The notes beneath the pieces are model-generated. The model ran no database searches, was not told the DNA's origin, and worked only from the letters and a program-made list of their open reading frames with translations. Shown here one piece after another: positions 26,784 to 34,964 of a stretch of DNA of 64,000 nt. Source of the DNA: Myxococcota bacterium. Lineage in GTDB: Bacteria; Myxococcota_A; Polyangia; JAAYKL01. The position numbers and the translations under genes were made by a program. The stretch is from NCBI GenBank assembly GCA_030065855.1, contig JASJCT010000012.1:26491-90490 (forward strand). Reading direction: 5' to 3'. Position 1 is the first letter of the stretch. The number at the start of each line of letters is the position of its first letter.

Positions 26784-28255
26784 TGATCAATGCCGAACCG
26801 GCCTCAAAAAGGTCCAAGAGACGCTTTCATCTCAGCGATGACGTGTTCTCGGATCTGAGCAAATTGCTCGAGGATCAGGTCGGCCTTTGTTTCAGCATTG
26901 AAAAGCGACATGAGCTGGAAAAGAAACTCATCTCGAGATTTCCAGACTGCCACAACATGTCGGGAGCAGAGCTCGTCGCACTGCTTAGAACATCGGATAA
27001 AATACTGCAGGAGGTCGTCAATCTCCTGACCGTCGGCGAAAGCTACTTTTTCAGAAACAAGCCCCATTTCGAGGCACTCGCCGAACAGGCCATACCACAA
27101 CTCATCGAGACTGGCCGCAGGGCCAAAGAGTTGCGCATCTGGTGCGCCGGGTGCGCGACCGGTGAAGAGCCATATTCGCTGTCGATGCTGCTCCGGGAAA
27201 GATTCCCCAGTCTAAGCGACTGGCGGATCTCTATCACCGGTACCGATATTAACACCGGTTTTCTAGAGCGCGCCAAAGAGGGCATATTTTCCAGGTGGTC
27301 GTTTCGAGGCGTAGATGAATCGATTATCTGGAAGTACTTCACCCGCGAGGATGAACATCGATATAGAATCCATGCCGACATCCGACGCACTGTTGACTTT
27401 CGTCAACTCAATCTAGCGGAGATTCCCTTTTCAGGTCGCCTGCCCGAGGTGGCCTACGACCTCATCATGTGTCGAAATGTTCTGATCTATTTCTCGTTTC
27501 AGTTCGCCAATCAGGTCGTCATGTCACTTGGAGATGTCGCACGACCAGGGAGCTATCTCTTTGTTGGGCATTCAGAGGCCTTTCCAGCGCTCAGCCAGCT
27601 AGACGTTATCTACTCCAACGCCACTTATTATTACCGCTATCACCAAGGCGCCGCCGGCAAACCCAGCCGCCGTTCCCTCATCCCGGGACCTGCGCTTTCC
27701 ATCCCTGGTATCGGCGTTAAGACGATCGTTCCAAAATCTCCCAAACCACTTCCGGTCGAAAAAATAGATCGGGCACCGATGTCCAAACCCAAAGAGGCGA
27801 AACCGCGCCAAAGGATCTTGTCTGCCCGCAGTAAAAAGAAGACCGCAAATATGACCGAGGAGCTAGAACGGGCCCGAAGGCAGGTCAACGAGGGTCGCAT
27901 CGAAGAGACAATCGGGCTATTGGAACACCTCGCCCTGGGACCGGGAAAGCTGGATTACCGCGTACACTTCCTCAGGGCCATTGTGGCTGACCAAGCAGGC
28001 AGGGTCCAAGAATCGATAAGGAGTTTAAAGCAGGCGATCTTTCTCAATAAAGGGTTCATCATCGGGCACTTCTATCTCGGCGTCATTCATCAAAGAGAAG
28101 GTCAGTCCCAGGCGAGCAGGAGATCCTTTCGCAACGCGCGCAATCTAGTGGCCAAATTGCCAAATGACCATCTGCTCGACGAAGCAGAAGGATTGACCGC
28201 AGGCAGGCTAAAGGAAATTGTGGAAGCCAGGTTTGAAGAAATCAAATTGGAATAA
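26783..28255 (+). CDS. cheR: CheR-type MCP methyltransferase with C-terminal TPR region (WspC-like)
   Basis: 490 residues. The CheR N-domain (15-90) and methyltransferase domain (about 90-290) contain RIWCAGCATGEEPYSLSMLL for SAM binding and YDLIMCRNVLIYF. A proline-rich linker (about 295-345) leads to TPR-like helices (about 355-475, with IVADQAGRVQESIRSLKQAI and a second copy). It methylates glutamates on the transducer to tune sensitivity. A CheR with TPRs is what WspC looks like in Pseudomonas. The gene overlaps the preceding cheW stop by one base and is followed 18 bp later by the second cheW. Confidence 0.92.
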   Translation: MINAEPASKRSKRRFHLSDDVFSDLSKLLEDQVGLCFSIEKRHELEKKLISRFPDCHNMSGAELVALLRTSDKILQEVVNLLTVGESYFFRNKPHFEALAEQAIPQLIETGRRAKELRIWCAGCATGEEPYSLSMLLRERFPSLSDWRISITGTDINTGFLERAKEGIFSRWSFRGVDESIIWKYFTREDEHRYRIHADIRRTVDFRQLNLAEIPFSGRLPEVAYDLIMCRNVLIYFSFQFANQVVMSLGDVARPGSYLFVGHSEAFPALSQLDVIYSNATYYYRYHQGAAGKPSRRSLIPGPALSIPGIGVKTIVPKSPKPLPVEKIDRAPMSKPKEAKPRQRILSARSKKKTANMTEELERARRQVNEGRIEETIGLLEHLALGPGKLDYRVHFLRAIVADQAGRVQESIRSLKQAIFLNKGFIIGHFYLGVIHQREGQSQASRRSFRNARNLVAKLPNDHLLDEAEGLTAGRLKEIVEARFEEIKLE

Positions 28256-28273
28256 TACCGCAAAGAGGGGTCT

Positions 28274-28804
28274 ATGAAAGAGAACTGGGAAGAAGTCGAA
28301 AAAACCGTGCTCAAGCGGCGCGCGGCGGAATTGGCAAAGCCACTCGACGATCAGGCAGAAATCACCGAAGTCCTCCCTGTGCTGGAATTTGTTCTAATGG
28401 GCATGCGCTATTCTGTCATCCTCGATAAAATAGAAGCGGTTACCCGTATCGGTGAGATTATTTCAATCCCGCTCACACCCAGGCATATTTCCGGCATCAT
28501 TCGCCGCAGGGGTGTATCCTTTACCCTCGTGAGCCTGCGTCATTTTTTCAATAGAAACGCCGAAGGTCTTGCAGATGCTGATTTTGCCGTGATTGTAAGC
28601 GCTAAGGGAAAAAAATTCGCGTTGCAGGTGGAGGATATTGAAGGGGTCATTCACGTGCCTAAGGCCGGGTTGTTGCCAGCTCCCGATAACTTCGATGCCG
28701 CTCAGGCGCCATATGTATCGGCCGTTACAACCGACGGGCTCGTGGTGCTCGATGTTGACCGCTTCGTGGAGGCGAAGGGGTTCAGTATGGACAGTCCGAC
28801 ATAG
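28274..28804 (+). CDS. cheW: CheW-like coupling protein 2 (WspD-like position)
   Basis: 176 residues. After an N-terminal helical extension (1-35) comes a CheW domain: VLEFVLMGMRYSVILDKIEAV, HISGIIRRRGVSFTLVSLRHF and FALQVEDIEGVIHVP. The GIIRRRG segment corresponds to the GxxNxRG loop, with Arg in place of Asn. Two CheW proteins flanking a TPR-CheR is the Wsp arrangement, where they are thought to serve receptor and kinase differently. AAAGAGGGG sits 5-6 bases before the start. Confidence 0.87.
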   Translation: MKENWEEVEKTVLKRRAAELAKPLDDQAEITEVLPVLEFVLMGMRYSVILDKIEAVTRIGEIISIPLTPRHISGIIRRRGVSFTLVSLRHFFNRNAEGLADADFAVIVSAKGKKFALQVEDIEGVIHVPKAGLLPAPDNFDAAQAPYVSAVTTDGLVVLDVDRFVEAKGFSMDSPT

Positions 28805-28846
28805 TAGCGTCAAAAAGCGACGCGAAGTGGGAGACAGAGAAAGTAA

Positions 28847-31660
28847 ATGAAGCTCACCCAGAAACAACTCGAAGAACTCGTCGCGGTGTTTCGCAGTGAA
28901 TCTATCGAGCATATCAAGGCGATGGCCGAAGTCTTCCTCGGGCTAGAGGGAGGTTCGGTAGAAAACGTCTACGACGCGCTCGATATCGCGTTTCGAGAGG
29001 CGCACAGCCTCAAAGGGGCCGCTGGGACACTTGGCTTCGGACGCGTGGAGACACTGACACACTGTTTGGAAGATGTTTTAGGAACGATCCGACAAACCAA
29101 ACGCCCTGTAACTGCCGACTTGGTGGATCGGCTGCTGAGCTCATTGGACGTCATCCGCATCGCATCAAACGAAGCCCTGCCCGGCGAGGACGACCTAAAC
29201 GAGAAAGAACAGGCAGAGCTAAAGCTTCTCAAAACGCTGATCGAAAACGAGACCGTCGCGTCAGATGTACAGTCTGAGCAGGCACCACAGCCAGAGCCAC
29301 AGGCTGCATCAGATGACGACGTTCAGCCAAAGAGATCCTCTACTGCGGGTCGGGACGTGCTTGCCACTGAGCTGGGTTCCTCTCAGATGGATCAACTGAC
29401 CGGCGTATTCAGATCCGAAGCCCTGGAACACATAAAGACCCTTTCCGAAGTGCTCTTTACCCTCGAGGAGGGGAAAACAGATAGCGGCGAGTTGCTCACC
29501 CGGGCCTTCAGGGAAGCGCACAGCATGAAGGGATCTGCGGGCACACTCGGGTTTGCCCGGGTCGAAGCCGTTACCCACCGCCTCGAGGATGTCTTTGGAC
29601 AGCTGTCCCGCGGCGCGAGACAGGTTACGCCCAAAGATGTGGATCTGCTGCTCACGGCACTAGACGTTATACGCACATCTATTGAAAACAGCGTATCCGG
29701 TGACGATCAGCTCACCAAAGAAGAATCTGAAACCGCCCAAGCACTGAATGCGCTGGCAAAGGATCTTGCCAAAGCATCTGGCAAAGATGACAAAGCGAGC
29801 GTCGAACGAGTAGATCTTACGCCTGAAAAACAAGACCCCGCACCACCCAAAACAGAACCGCAATCAACCACAAACAAAGCGCCCGCTTCGAAAAAATCTA
29901 CGCCCTCGCAGGATCCTTCGGCCAGGGCTGCGCAAAAGCCCAAGGACGAGTTTATTCGCATTGCAGAAAGCAAAATCGACAGTGTTATCGCGCTTGTTTC
30001 CGAACTATTCGAAGCAAATATGCAGCTGGAATCCCTGGTACACGAACTCAATGGGTTCTGCAACGTTGCCAATGAGCTGAGCAGTGCCTTTGGCACACTC
30101 ATGCGAGAGTTTGAGGGAACTGAATACGAAACCGAGCTGCACGGGACCATCGAAAAGGCGAGGAATCTCAATATTCAGTTGCGCATGACGACCACCCGCT
30201 TCGAGCGGGACGAGCGTCAGATATCGAAGCTCATTCAGAGCTCACAAGAAGAGTTGCGCAAGATTCGAATGGCACCCGTATCGTCTCTCTTTGTAATGAT
30301 TCGAAGGCAGGTTCGGGAAGCGTCAAAAGTCACTGGAAAGAAACTGGAGCTGTTTCTAGGCGGCGGTGAATACGCGGTGGATCGAAAAGTTTTGGATGCC
30401 ATCGAAGAGCCTCTGGTTCATATTCTGAGGAATGCGGCAAGCCACGGCATTGAAAGCGCGGATCAGCGAAAAGAAGCTCAAAAGAGCGAAACCGCGCGGA
30501 TCAGCGTGGTGGCGCGACATACCGGGGATGCTGTTGAAATTACAGTAGCAGATGATGGACGCGGCATCGATCCGGAGTCCATTCGGAAAAGCCTGCGGGA
30601 AAAACGGGGCCTCACAGCTGACCAAGTAGAAAAATTTACAACCGACCAACTCTTGGATTACCTCTTTGAATCCGGGTTCTCCACACAAAAAGGCGTAACT
30701 AAAATATCCGGACGTGGCGTTGGTCTTGATGTTGTGAAATACACGGTCGAACGGCTGGGCGGCGAGGTTCGCTTAGAAAGTGAAGTCGGCGTGGGTACGG
30801 CCATCACGTTGCGCCTCCCGCTTGCAATGTCCACCATTCGGTGTCTCCTACTCCGCGTGGCAGGTCGGGTACTGGCGATTCCCGCTTCGAATGTAGAAAA
30901 GGTCATTATTCCATCCTCTGAGGATTTGAAGCTGATCGGGAGTAGCGAAGTGATCCTCTACGGCGGGCAAAACGTACCGCTCGGTTCCTTGGGCAGCCTC
31001 CTCGGTCTGGCATCTGATACGTCAACTGCAGTAGATGCAAACAGGATGGTGGCCATCATTTCGTTTGGTGAGCGACGGTATGCCTTTAGGATAGATGAAC
31101 TCATTGAATACACGCAGCTGATACTCAAACCACTCGGGGATTTACTGGGGCGCGTGCCCAATATTTCGGGCATTTCACTGCTCGGCACAGGCGATGTGGC
31201 CATTGTTCTCAATCCAGCAGATCTGGTACGCGCAGCCGGCGGTGTGCGCAAGGAATCCGATAAACAGCTACTCCCTGAGTTGAGCGAAACGGTAGAAACA
31301 ACGCGGGTGTTGGTGGTCGATGATTCCATAGCAACGCGTACATTGGAAAAGACATTGCTCGAGTCAGCAGGGTTCATGGTGCTCACGGCATCCGACGGCT
31401 ACAAAGCCCTCGATACTCTGAGTACCAATCGGTTTGATATTGTTCTCAGCGATATTCAGATGCCGAACATGGATGGGTTTGAGCTGGCGCGGACGATAAA
31501 ATCCAGGGCTCAATTCTCACACTTGCCGGTCATTTTAATTTCTTCCCTGGGGTCGGATGAGGACAAAGCCAGGGGACTTGCGGCTGGTGCAGATGCCTAC
31601 ATCGTGAAGCGAGAGCTGACACAACAGGAGCTGGTGGAGACGATAAACCAGCTACTTTAA
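28847..31660 (+). CDS. cheA: CheA hybrid kinase with two HPt domains and C-terminal receiver
   Basis: 937 residues. Order: HPt 1 (about 5-130, His53 in AFREAHSLKGAAG), acidic linker, HPt 2 (about 175-300, His225 in AFREAHSMKGSAG), Pro/Lys-rich linker, dimerisation helices (about 365-470), HATPase (HILRNAASHGIES, DDGRGID, GRGVGLDVVK), CheW-like domain and receiver (about 815-937, VVDDS, Asp in IVLSDIQMPNMDG, Lys in VKRE). All phosphorelay residues are present in both HPt copies. Normal CheA and WspE have one HPt. The two copies are alike enough to suggest duplication. The kinase could phosphorylate its own receiver, the CheY-like protein and CheB. In the operon it sits between cheW 2 and cheB. 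Confidence 0.93.
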   Translation: MKLTQKQLEELVAVFRSESIEHIKAMAEVFLGLEGGSVENVYDALDIAFREAHSLKGAAGTLGFGRVETLTHCLEDVLGTIRQTKRPVTADLVDRLLSSLDVIRIASNEALPGEDDLNEKEQAELKLLKTLIENETVASDVQSEQAPQPEPQAASDDDVQPKRSSTAGRDVLATELGSSQMDQLTGVFRSEALEHIKTLSEVLFTLEEGKTDSGELLTRAFREAHSMKGSAGTLGFARVEAVTHRLEDVFGQLSRGARQVTPKDVDLLLTALDVIRTSIENSVSGDDQLTKEESETAQALNALAKDLAKASGKDDKASVERVDLTPEKQDPAPPKTEPQSTTNKAPASKKSTPSQDPSARAAQKPKDEFIRIAESKIDSVIALVSELFEANMQLESLVHELNGFCNVANELSSAFGTLMREFEGTEYETELHGTIEKARNLNIQLRMTTTRFERDERQISKLIQSSQEELRKIRMAPVSSLFVMIRRQVREASKVTGKKLELFLGGGEYAVDRKVLDAIEEPLVHILRNAASHGIESADQRKEAQKSETARISVVARHTGDAVEITVADDGRGIDPESIRKSLREKRGLTADQVEKFTTDQLLDYLFESGFSTQKGVTKISGRGVGLDVVKYTVERLGGEVRLESEVGVGTAITLRLPLAMSTIRCLLLRVAGRVLAIPASNVEKVIIPSSEDLKLIGSSEVILYGGQNVPLGSLGSLLGLASDTSTAVDANRMVAIISFGERRYAFRIDELIEYTQLILKPLGDLLGRVPNISGISLLGTGDVAIVLNPADLVRAAGGVRKESDKQLLPELSETVETTRVLVVDDSIATRTLEKTLLESAGFMVLTASDGYKALDTLSTNRFDIVLSDIQMPNMDGFELARTIKSRAQFSHLPVILISSLGSDEDKARGLAAGADAYIVKRELTQQELVETINQLL

Positions 31661-31673
31661 GAGGTTCGATTCA

Positions 31674-32798
31674 ATGATTCGAGTGCTGATTGCCGAAGAT
31701 TCTCCTGCCATACAGCGGGTGCTGATCTCCATCTTCAACGAAGAAAAGGGCATCGAGATCGTCGGCGTTGTCGGCAATGGAAAAGATGCCGTAGAGCTGT
31801 GTCGAAAGACCCGGCCGGATTTGGTCACCATGGACATCTATATGCCCGAAATGGATGGCCTCGAGGCGACGCGGCGCATTATGGAAGAACACCCGACGCG
31901 CGTCGTCATCATCAGTTCCATGGTCCGATCCCGGGATCTGCGCACCTTTGAAGCCATACGATCCGGCGCTGTGGAAATCGTTGAAAAACCCCACGGCGTG
32001 TTAACGGGGAATTACGGCCAAGTGCGCGATGCCTTGGTGAAAATTATCAGACAGTTGATGGCGGCCAAACCGCAGAATCGCTTCTCGTGGGTATCGCCAA
32101 AGCCGTGGGAGGCCGAGGGTCTGGATCTGCCAGAGATATCCGTGACAGCAGCCACTCCCTCCTCGGCCCCGCCCGAGCCAGTAGACCCACCGCCCTGTGA
32201 GACGGTGCTGCCGCCTGATTTTGAATCGTTTATCCCCAGAATCATCAGCATTGGCGGATCGACTGGTGCGCCAGCCGTGATCTGCGATATTTTGTCATCC
32301 CTGCCTGGAACGTTTTCCATCCCCATTGTGATCGCTCAGCACATTGCGGTTGGGTTCATGAAAGGCATGGTAGATTGGCTCGATTCATCTGTCCCACTGA
32401 CCGTGAAGCTGGCCCAAGAGGGGGACATTGCAAAGCCGGGCACGATCATCGTCTCTCCGGACAACGCCAATCTAGAGATAAGGAGCAGAGGCGTGATTCA
32501 CTTGCGGGAGGGGCAGGAGACCGATCTATATACGCCTTCTATCGACATCTTCTTTCAATCCGTGGCAGATGCATTCGGGGACACCGGGATGGGGATCATC
32601 CTCTCGGGCATGGGCCGTGACGGCGCACTCGGGCTTCAAAAAATGCGCCAAGCCGGGGCGTTAACCATTGCTCAAAACGAAGAAAGCTCTGTAATCTACG
32701 GCATGCCCAAAGAAGCAACAGCCGCTGGCGCCGTGCTCCAAGAAATGGATCCCAAAGAGATGATTTCGCTGCTAAACCAGATCCACGACAGGGCTTAG
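31674..32798 (+). CDS. cheB: Chemoreceptor glutamate methylesterase CheB (WspF-like)
   Basis: 374 residues. The N-terminal receiver has Asp54 (LVTMDIYMPEMDG) and Lys in VEKPHG. A proline-rich linker (about 140-185) connects to the methylesterase domain, whose triad is Ser196 (SIGGSTGAP), His223 (IAQHIAVGFM) and Asp316 (SGMGRDGALG). It removes methyl groups added by CheR and may deamidate. The start ATG has AAGAGG 9 bases upstream, and the gap to cheA is 13 bp. It is last in the operon, and no diguanylate cyclase follows. Confidence 0.95.
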   Translation: MIRVLIAEDSPAIQRVLISIFNEEKGIEIVGVVGNGKDAVELCRKTRPDLVTMDIYMPEMDGLEATRRIMEEHPTRVVIISSMVRSRDLRTFEAIRSGAVEIVEKPHGVLTGNYGQVRDALVKIIRQLMAAKPQNRFSWVSPKPWEAEGLDLPEISVTAATPSSAPPEPVDPPPCETVLPPDFESFIPRIISIGGSTGAPAVICDILSSLPGTFSIPIVIAQHIAVGFMKGMVDWLDSSVPLTVKLAQEGDIAKPGTIIVSPDNANLEIRSRGVIHLREGQETDLYTPSIDIFFQSVADAFGDTGMGIILSGMGRDGALGLQKMRQAGALTIAQNEESSVIYGMPKEATAAGAVLQEMDPKEMISLLNQIHDRA

Positions 32799-32907
32799 CG
32801 TATCGCGGTTTTTAGAATCAGCTGAAGATTGCTTAAATTATACACCTCTGTCCCCCTTGTCCCACGATGCAAGTCAAAAGCTCCAACGTCAAGCGGTAGT
32901 GGCGTGG

Positions 32908-33645
32908 TCACAGGCCCGCATCTGGGAGCTCGATTGCCGGGTCTTTGGCATTTAAATCGAGCTTTCCAATACCCAAATCCTCGAGCGAGACCGGCTTGCC
33001 CCGTTGGCTGGGCTTTGCTGGCATTGGCAAGTCTCGCGTTGCAGAGACATCGTGCGCGGTGAGCAGTGCTGTCTCCGCCTCTCCCCTGGACAGTGTCCAT
33101 AACACATCCGCCACTTGCCACACACGATAGCTATGCACCTCGCCTTCTTCCAAGAACGCGCGCTCCTTAAAGGCCACGTCACTCCCCTGTCCAAACCGGT
33201 TGGTCAGGTCTTTTAACGCGCTGCCATACGCCCCAGCTGTAAGCCGATAGGTCAATCGGACAAGGCGGCCATCCAGAAATTCGCCGCGCACATCCACGAG
33301 TGAAGATGATTTTTCCAAAGTCAGTGTCTGCAGCACACAATTTCGAAGGGTATGGCCACTGGCAGCCCGCTCGGTGATCTCCTGCTTTTTTACATCCAGG
33401 CACACGATGCGCAACTGGTCAGTGCAGGTGATGAGCTGATCATCTGTGTCGGCTGCAATGCCCGCAAAGGCTTTGGCTGCGGTGCGGAATTTTCCCTCTT
33501 CAATACCCAGGACAATGGATTCCCAGACAGTTGGGGCACCTTCTGGTTTGGATTTGGCGACTGAATTTCGATCCGAGCAGGCAGCCCCTGTCAGTACTGC
33601 CATTAAAACTACAGACCAACTGATGCCATCCCTTAAAAAACGCAT
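32908..33645 (-). CDS. Predicted lipoprotein of unknown function
   Basis: About 245 residues. The signal peptide ends in a lipobox (VLTGAAC) and is followed by a short charged tether. The body is mixed alpha/beta with three Cys residues in the first half (ITCTDQLRIVCLDV and LRNCVL). I do not recognise a family. The start is taken at ATG 33645, giving MRFLRDG before the hydrophobic core; an ATG three bases upstream, or one at 33669, is possible, and none has a good ribosome site. It is convergent with the che operon and 36 bp downstream of a small proline-rich protein gene on the same strand. Confidence 0.6.
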   Translation of the reverse strand: MRFLRDGISWSVVLMAVLTGAACSDRNSVAKSKPEGAPTVWESIVLGIEEGKFRTAAKAFAGIAADTDDQLITCTDQLRIVCLDVKKQEITERAASGHTLRNCVLQTLTLEKSSSLVDVRGEFLDGRLVRLTYRLTAGAYGSALKDLTNRFGQGSDVAFKERAFLEEGEVHSYRVWQVADVLWTLSRGEAETALLTAHDVSATRDLPMPAKPSQRGKPVSLEDLGIGKLDLNAKDPAIELPDAGL

Positions 33646-33680
33646 CATAACAACTGGTGACCAGGCCAAAAAGGGAGAGA

Positions 33681-33857
33681 TTAGATCGTAAAGTCGACGA
33701 TCACGATGCCGCGAATGTCTTCGTCAGATACTTCGGGGCTCGGCGGTAAGGGGTTGGGAAGGGGGTCGATGTCCGGAAGCTCGACACATACCTCCTCCAA
33801 CAACTCCTTGGTCTGCTCTCGCTTTAAAAGCTCATCGATAATATATGCGGGTAACAT
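33681..33857 (-). CDS. Small conserved-looking protein, proline-rich
   Basis: 58 residues: an N-terminal amphipathic helix (LPAYIIDELLKREQTKELLEE), a proline-rich middle (PLPNPLPPSPE) and a hydrophobic end (RGIVIVDFTI). Small proteins with this three-part layout occur, to my memory, in several myxobacterial genomes, but I cannot name a family. ATG 33857 is chosen with TAGGT about 9 bases upstream; ATG 33881 would add 8 residues. It precedes the lipoprotein gene. The function is unknown. Confidence 0.5.
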   Translation of the reverse strand: MLPAYIIDELLKREQTKELLEEVCVELPDIDPLPNPLPPSPEVSDEDIRGIVIVDFTI

Positions 33858-34014
33858 ACCTCTAAACCTACACTCCCACACTGCTCATCGTACCGTTCAT
33901 TCTAATTAAACAAACCGACGACGCGTTAAGGAACATCTTATCAAAAAGCACCTTTCTGGTCAATGTTCGCATTCAAAGCCCTCGCTTAACAGTCTTGGGG
34001 AGGGGGCCCAAAAA

Positions 34015-34941
34015 ATGGTCAAACACCTTTCGAAGCTCTCTTTACTTGACCCGATCTTGGTACCTATGCACAACGTGTTCTGGATGACAACGTGGACTAT
34101 TAAGGACGTGCTCGAGTGGGCAGCAGCTGATTTTAAAAAACGCTCATACGATCACCCCCGCCTCGAAGCCGAGGTGCTCCTCGCACACGTGCTCAGTATC
34201 CCACGCATCAATCTCTACACCGAGTTTGACCGGCCCTTGATAGAAGAAGAGCGCACGGCCTATCGAAACGCCATCTTGCGCCGACAAACAGGGGAGCCTG
34301 CTGCCTATATTGTGGGCCATAAGGAGTTCTGGTCCCTGGATTTCGACGTCACCTCCCATGTGCTTGTGCCCAGACCTGAAACTGAATTGCTGGTCGCGAC
34401 CGCGCTAAAAATAGCCATCCCCACCGGGCCCTTTCTCGACCTCTGCACCGGGTCTGGGTGCGTGGCCATTGCCCTGGCCAGCGAGTGCCGCAAAGCGGAG
34501 ATCGATGCCGTGGATATCTCACCCCAAGCCTGCGAGGTCGCGCGCCGCAATGCCCTGCGCCACCAAGTCGAAGCCAGGGTCACTGTCTTCGAAGGGGACC
34601 TCTTCGCACCCCTGCCCATGGGGCGCACATACGCCGCGATCACCGCCAATCCACCATACGTCCGGAACAGCGACATGGCTGCGCTGGCCCCTGAAGTCCT
34701 CCAGGAACCCGACATTGCCCTGGCCGGTGGGACCGACGGCCTCGATGTCACCCGGCGCATCGTTGCCAACGCCCCAAGCCGTCTGATGCCTGGTGGTGCG
34801 CTCATTGTAGAAATCGACCCCAGGCAGGCAACCGCCCTATTGAATGAGGTGGGTCCCAACCATTTCAACGCAAAAGGAGAACTTCTAAGAGACCTGGCTG
34901 GCCAGGCAAGGGCAATCATTTGGCAGCACCGCGCCTTATAA
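34015..34941 (+). CDS. prmC: Release factor glutamine N5-methyltransferase
   Basis: 308 residues. The N-terminal helical domain (about 25-100) recognises release factors. The methyltransferase domain has LDLCTGSGCVAIALA for SAM and the NPPY motif (ITANPPYVRN), which holds the Gln side chain. It methylates the GGQ glutamine of RF1 and RF2 in the cytoplasm. ATG 34015 has GGAGG 11 bases upstream; ATG 34084 would give the usual family N-terminus (TTWTIKDVL) but has no ribosome site, so the first is kept with some doubt. prfA is not adjacent. Confidence 0.92.
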   Translation: MVKHLSKLSLLDPILVPMHNVFWMTTWTIKDVLEWAAADFKKRSYDHPRLEAEVLLAHVLSIPRINLYTEFDRPLIEEERTAYRNAILRRQTGEPAAYIVGHKEFWSLDFDVTSHVLVPRPETELLVATALKIAIPTGPFLDLCTGSGCVAIALASECRKAEIDAVDISPQACEVARRNALRHQVEARVTVFEGDLFAPLPMGRTYAAITANPPYVRNSDMAALAPEVLQEPDIALAGGTDGLDVTRRIVANAPSRLMPGGALIVEIDPRQATALLNEVGPNHFNAKGELLRDLAGQARAIIWQHRAL

Positions 34942-34964
34942 AATGAATGCCTCGCTTCAGCTGG

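Noticed and set aside
23779..32798. Flagellar chemotaxis operon
   Set aside because: No flagellar genes are adjacent, CheR carries TPRs, CheA carries a receiver, and the order matches Wsp.
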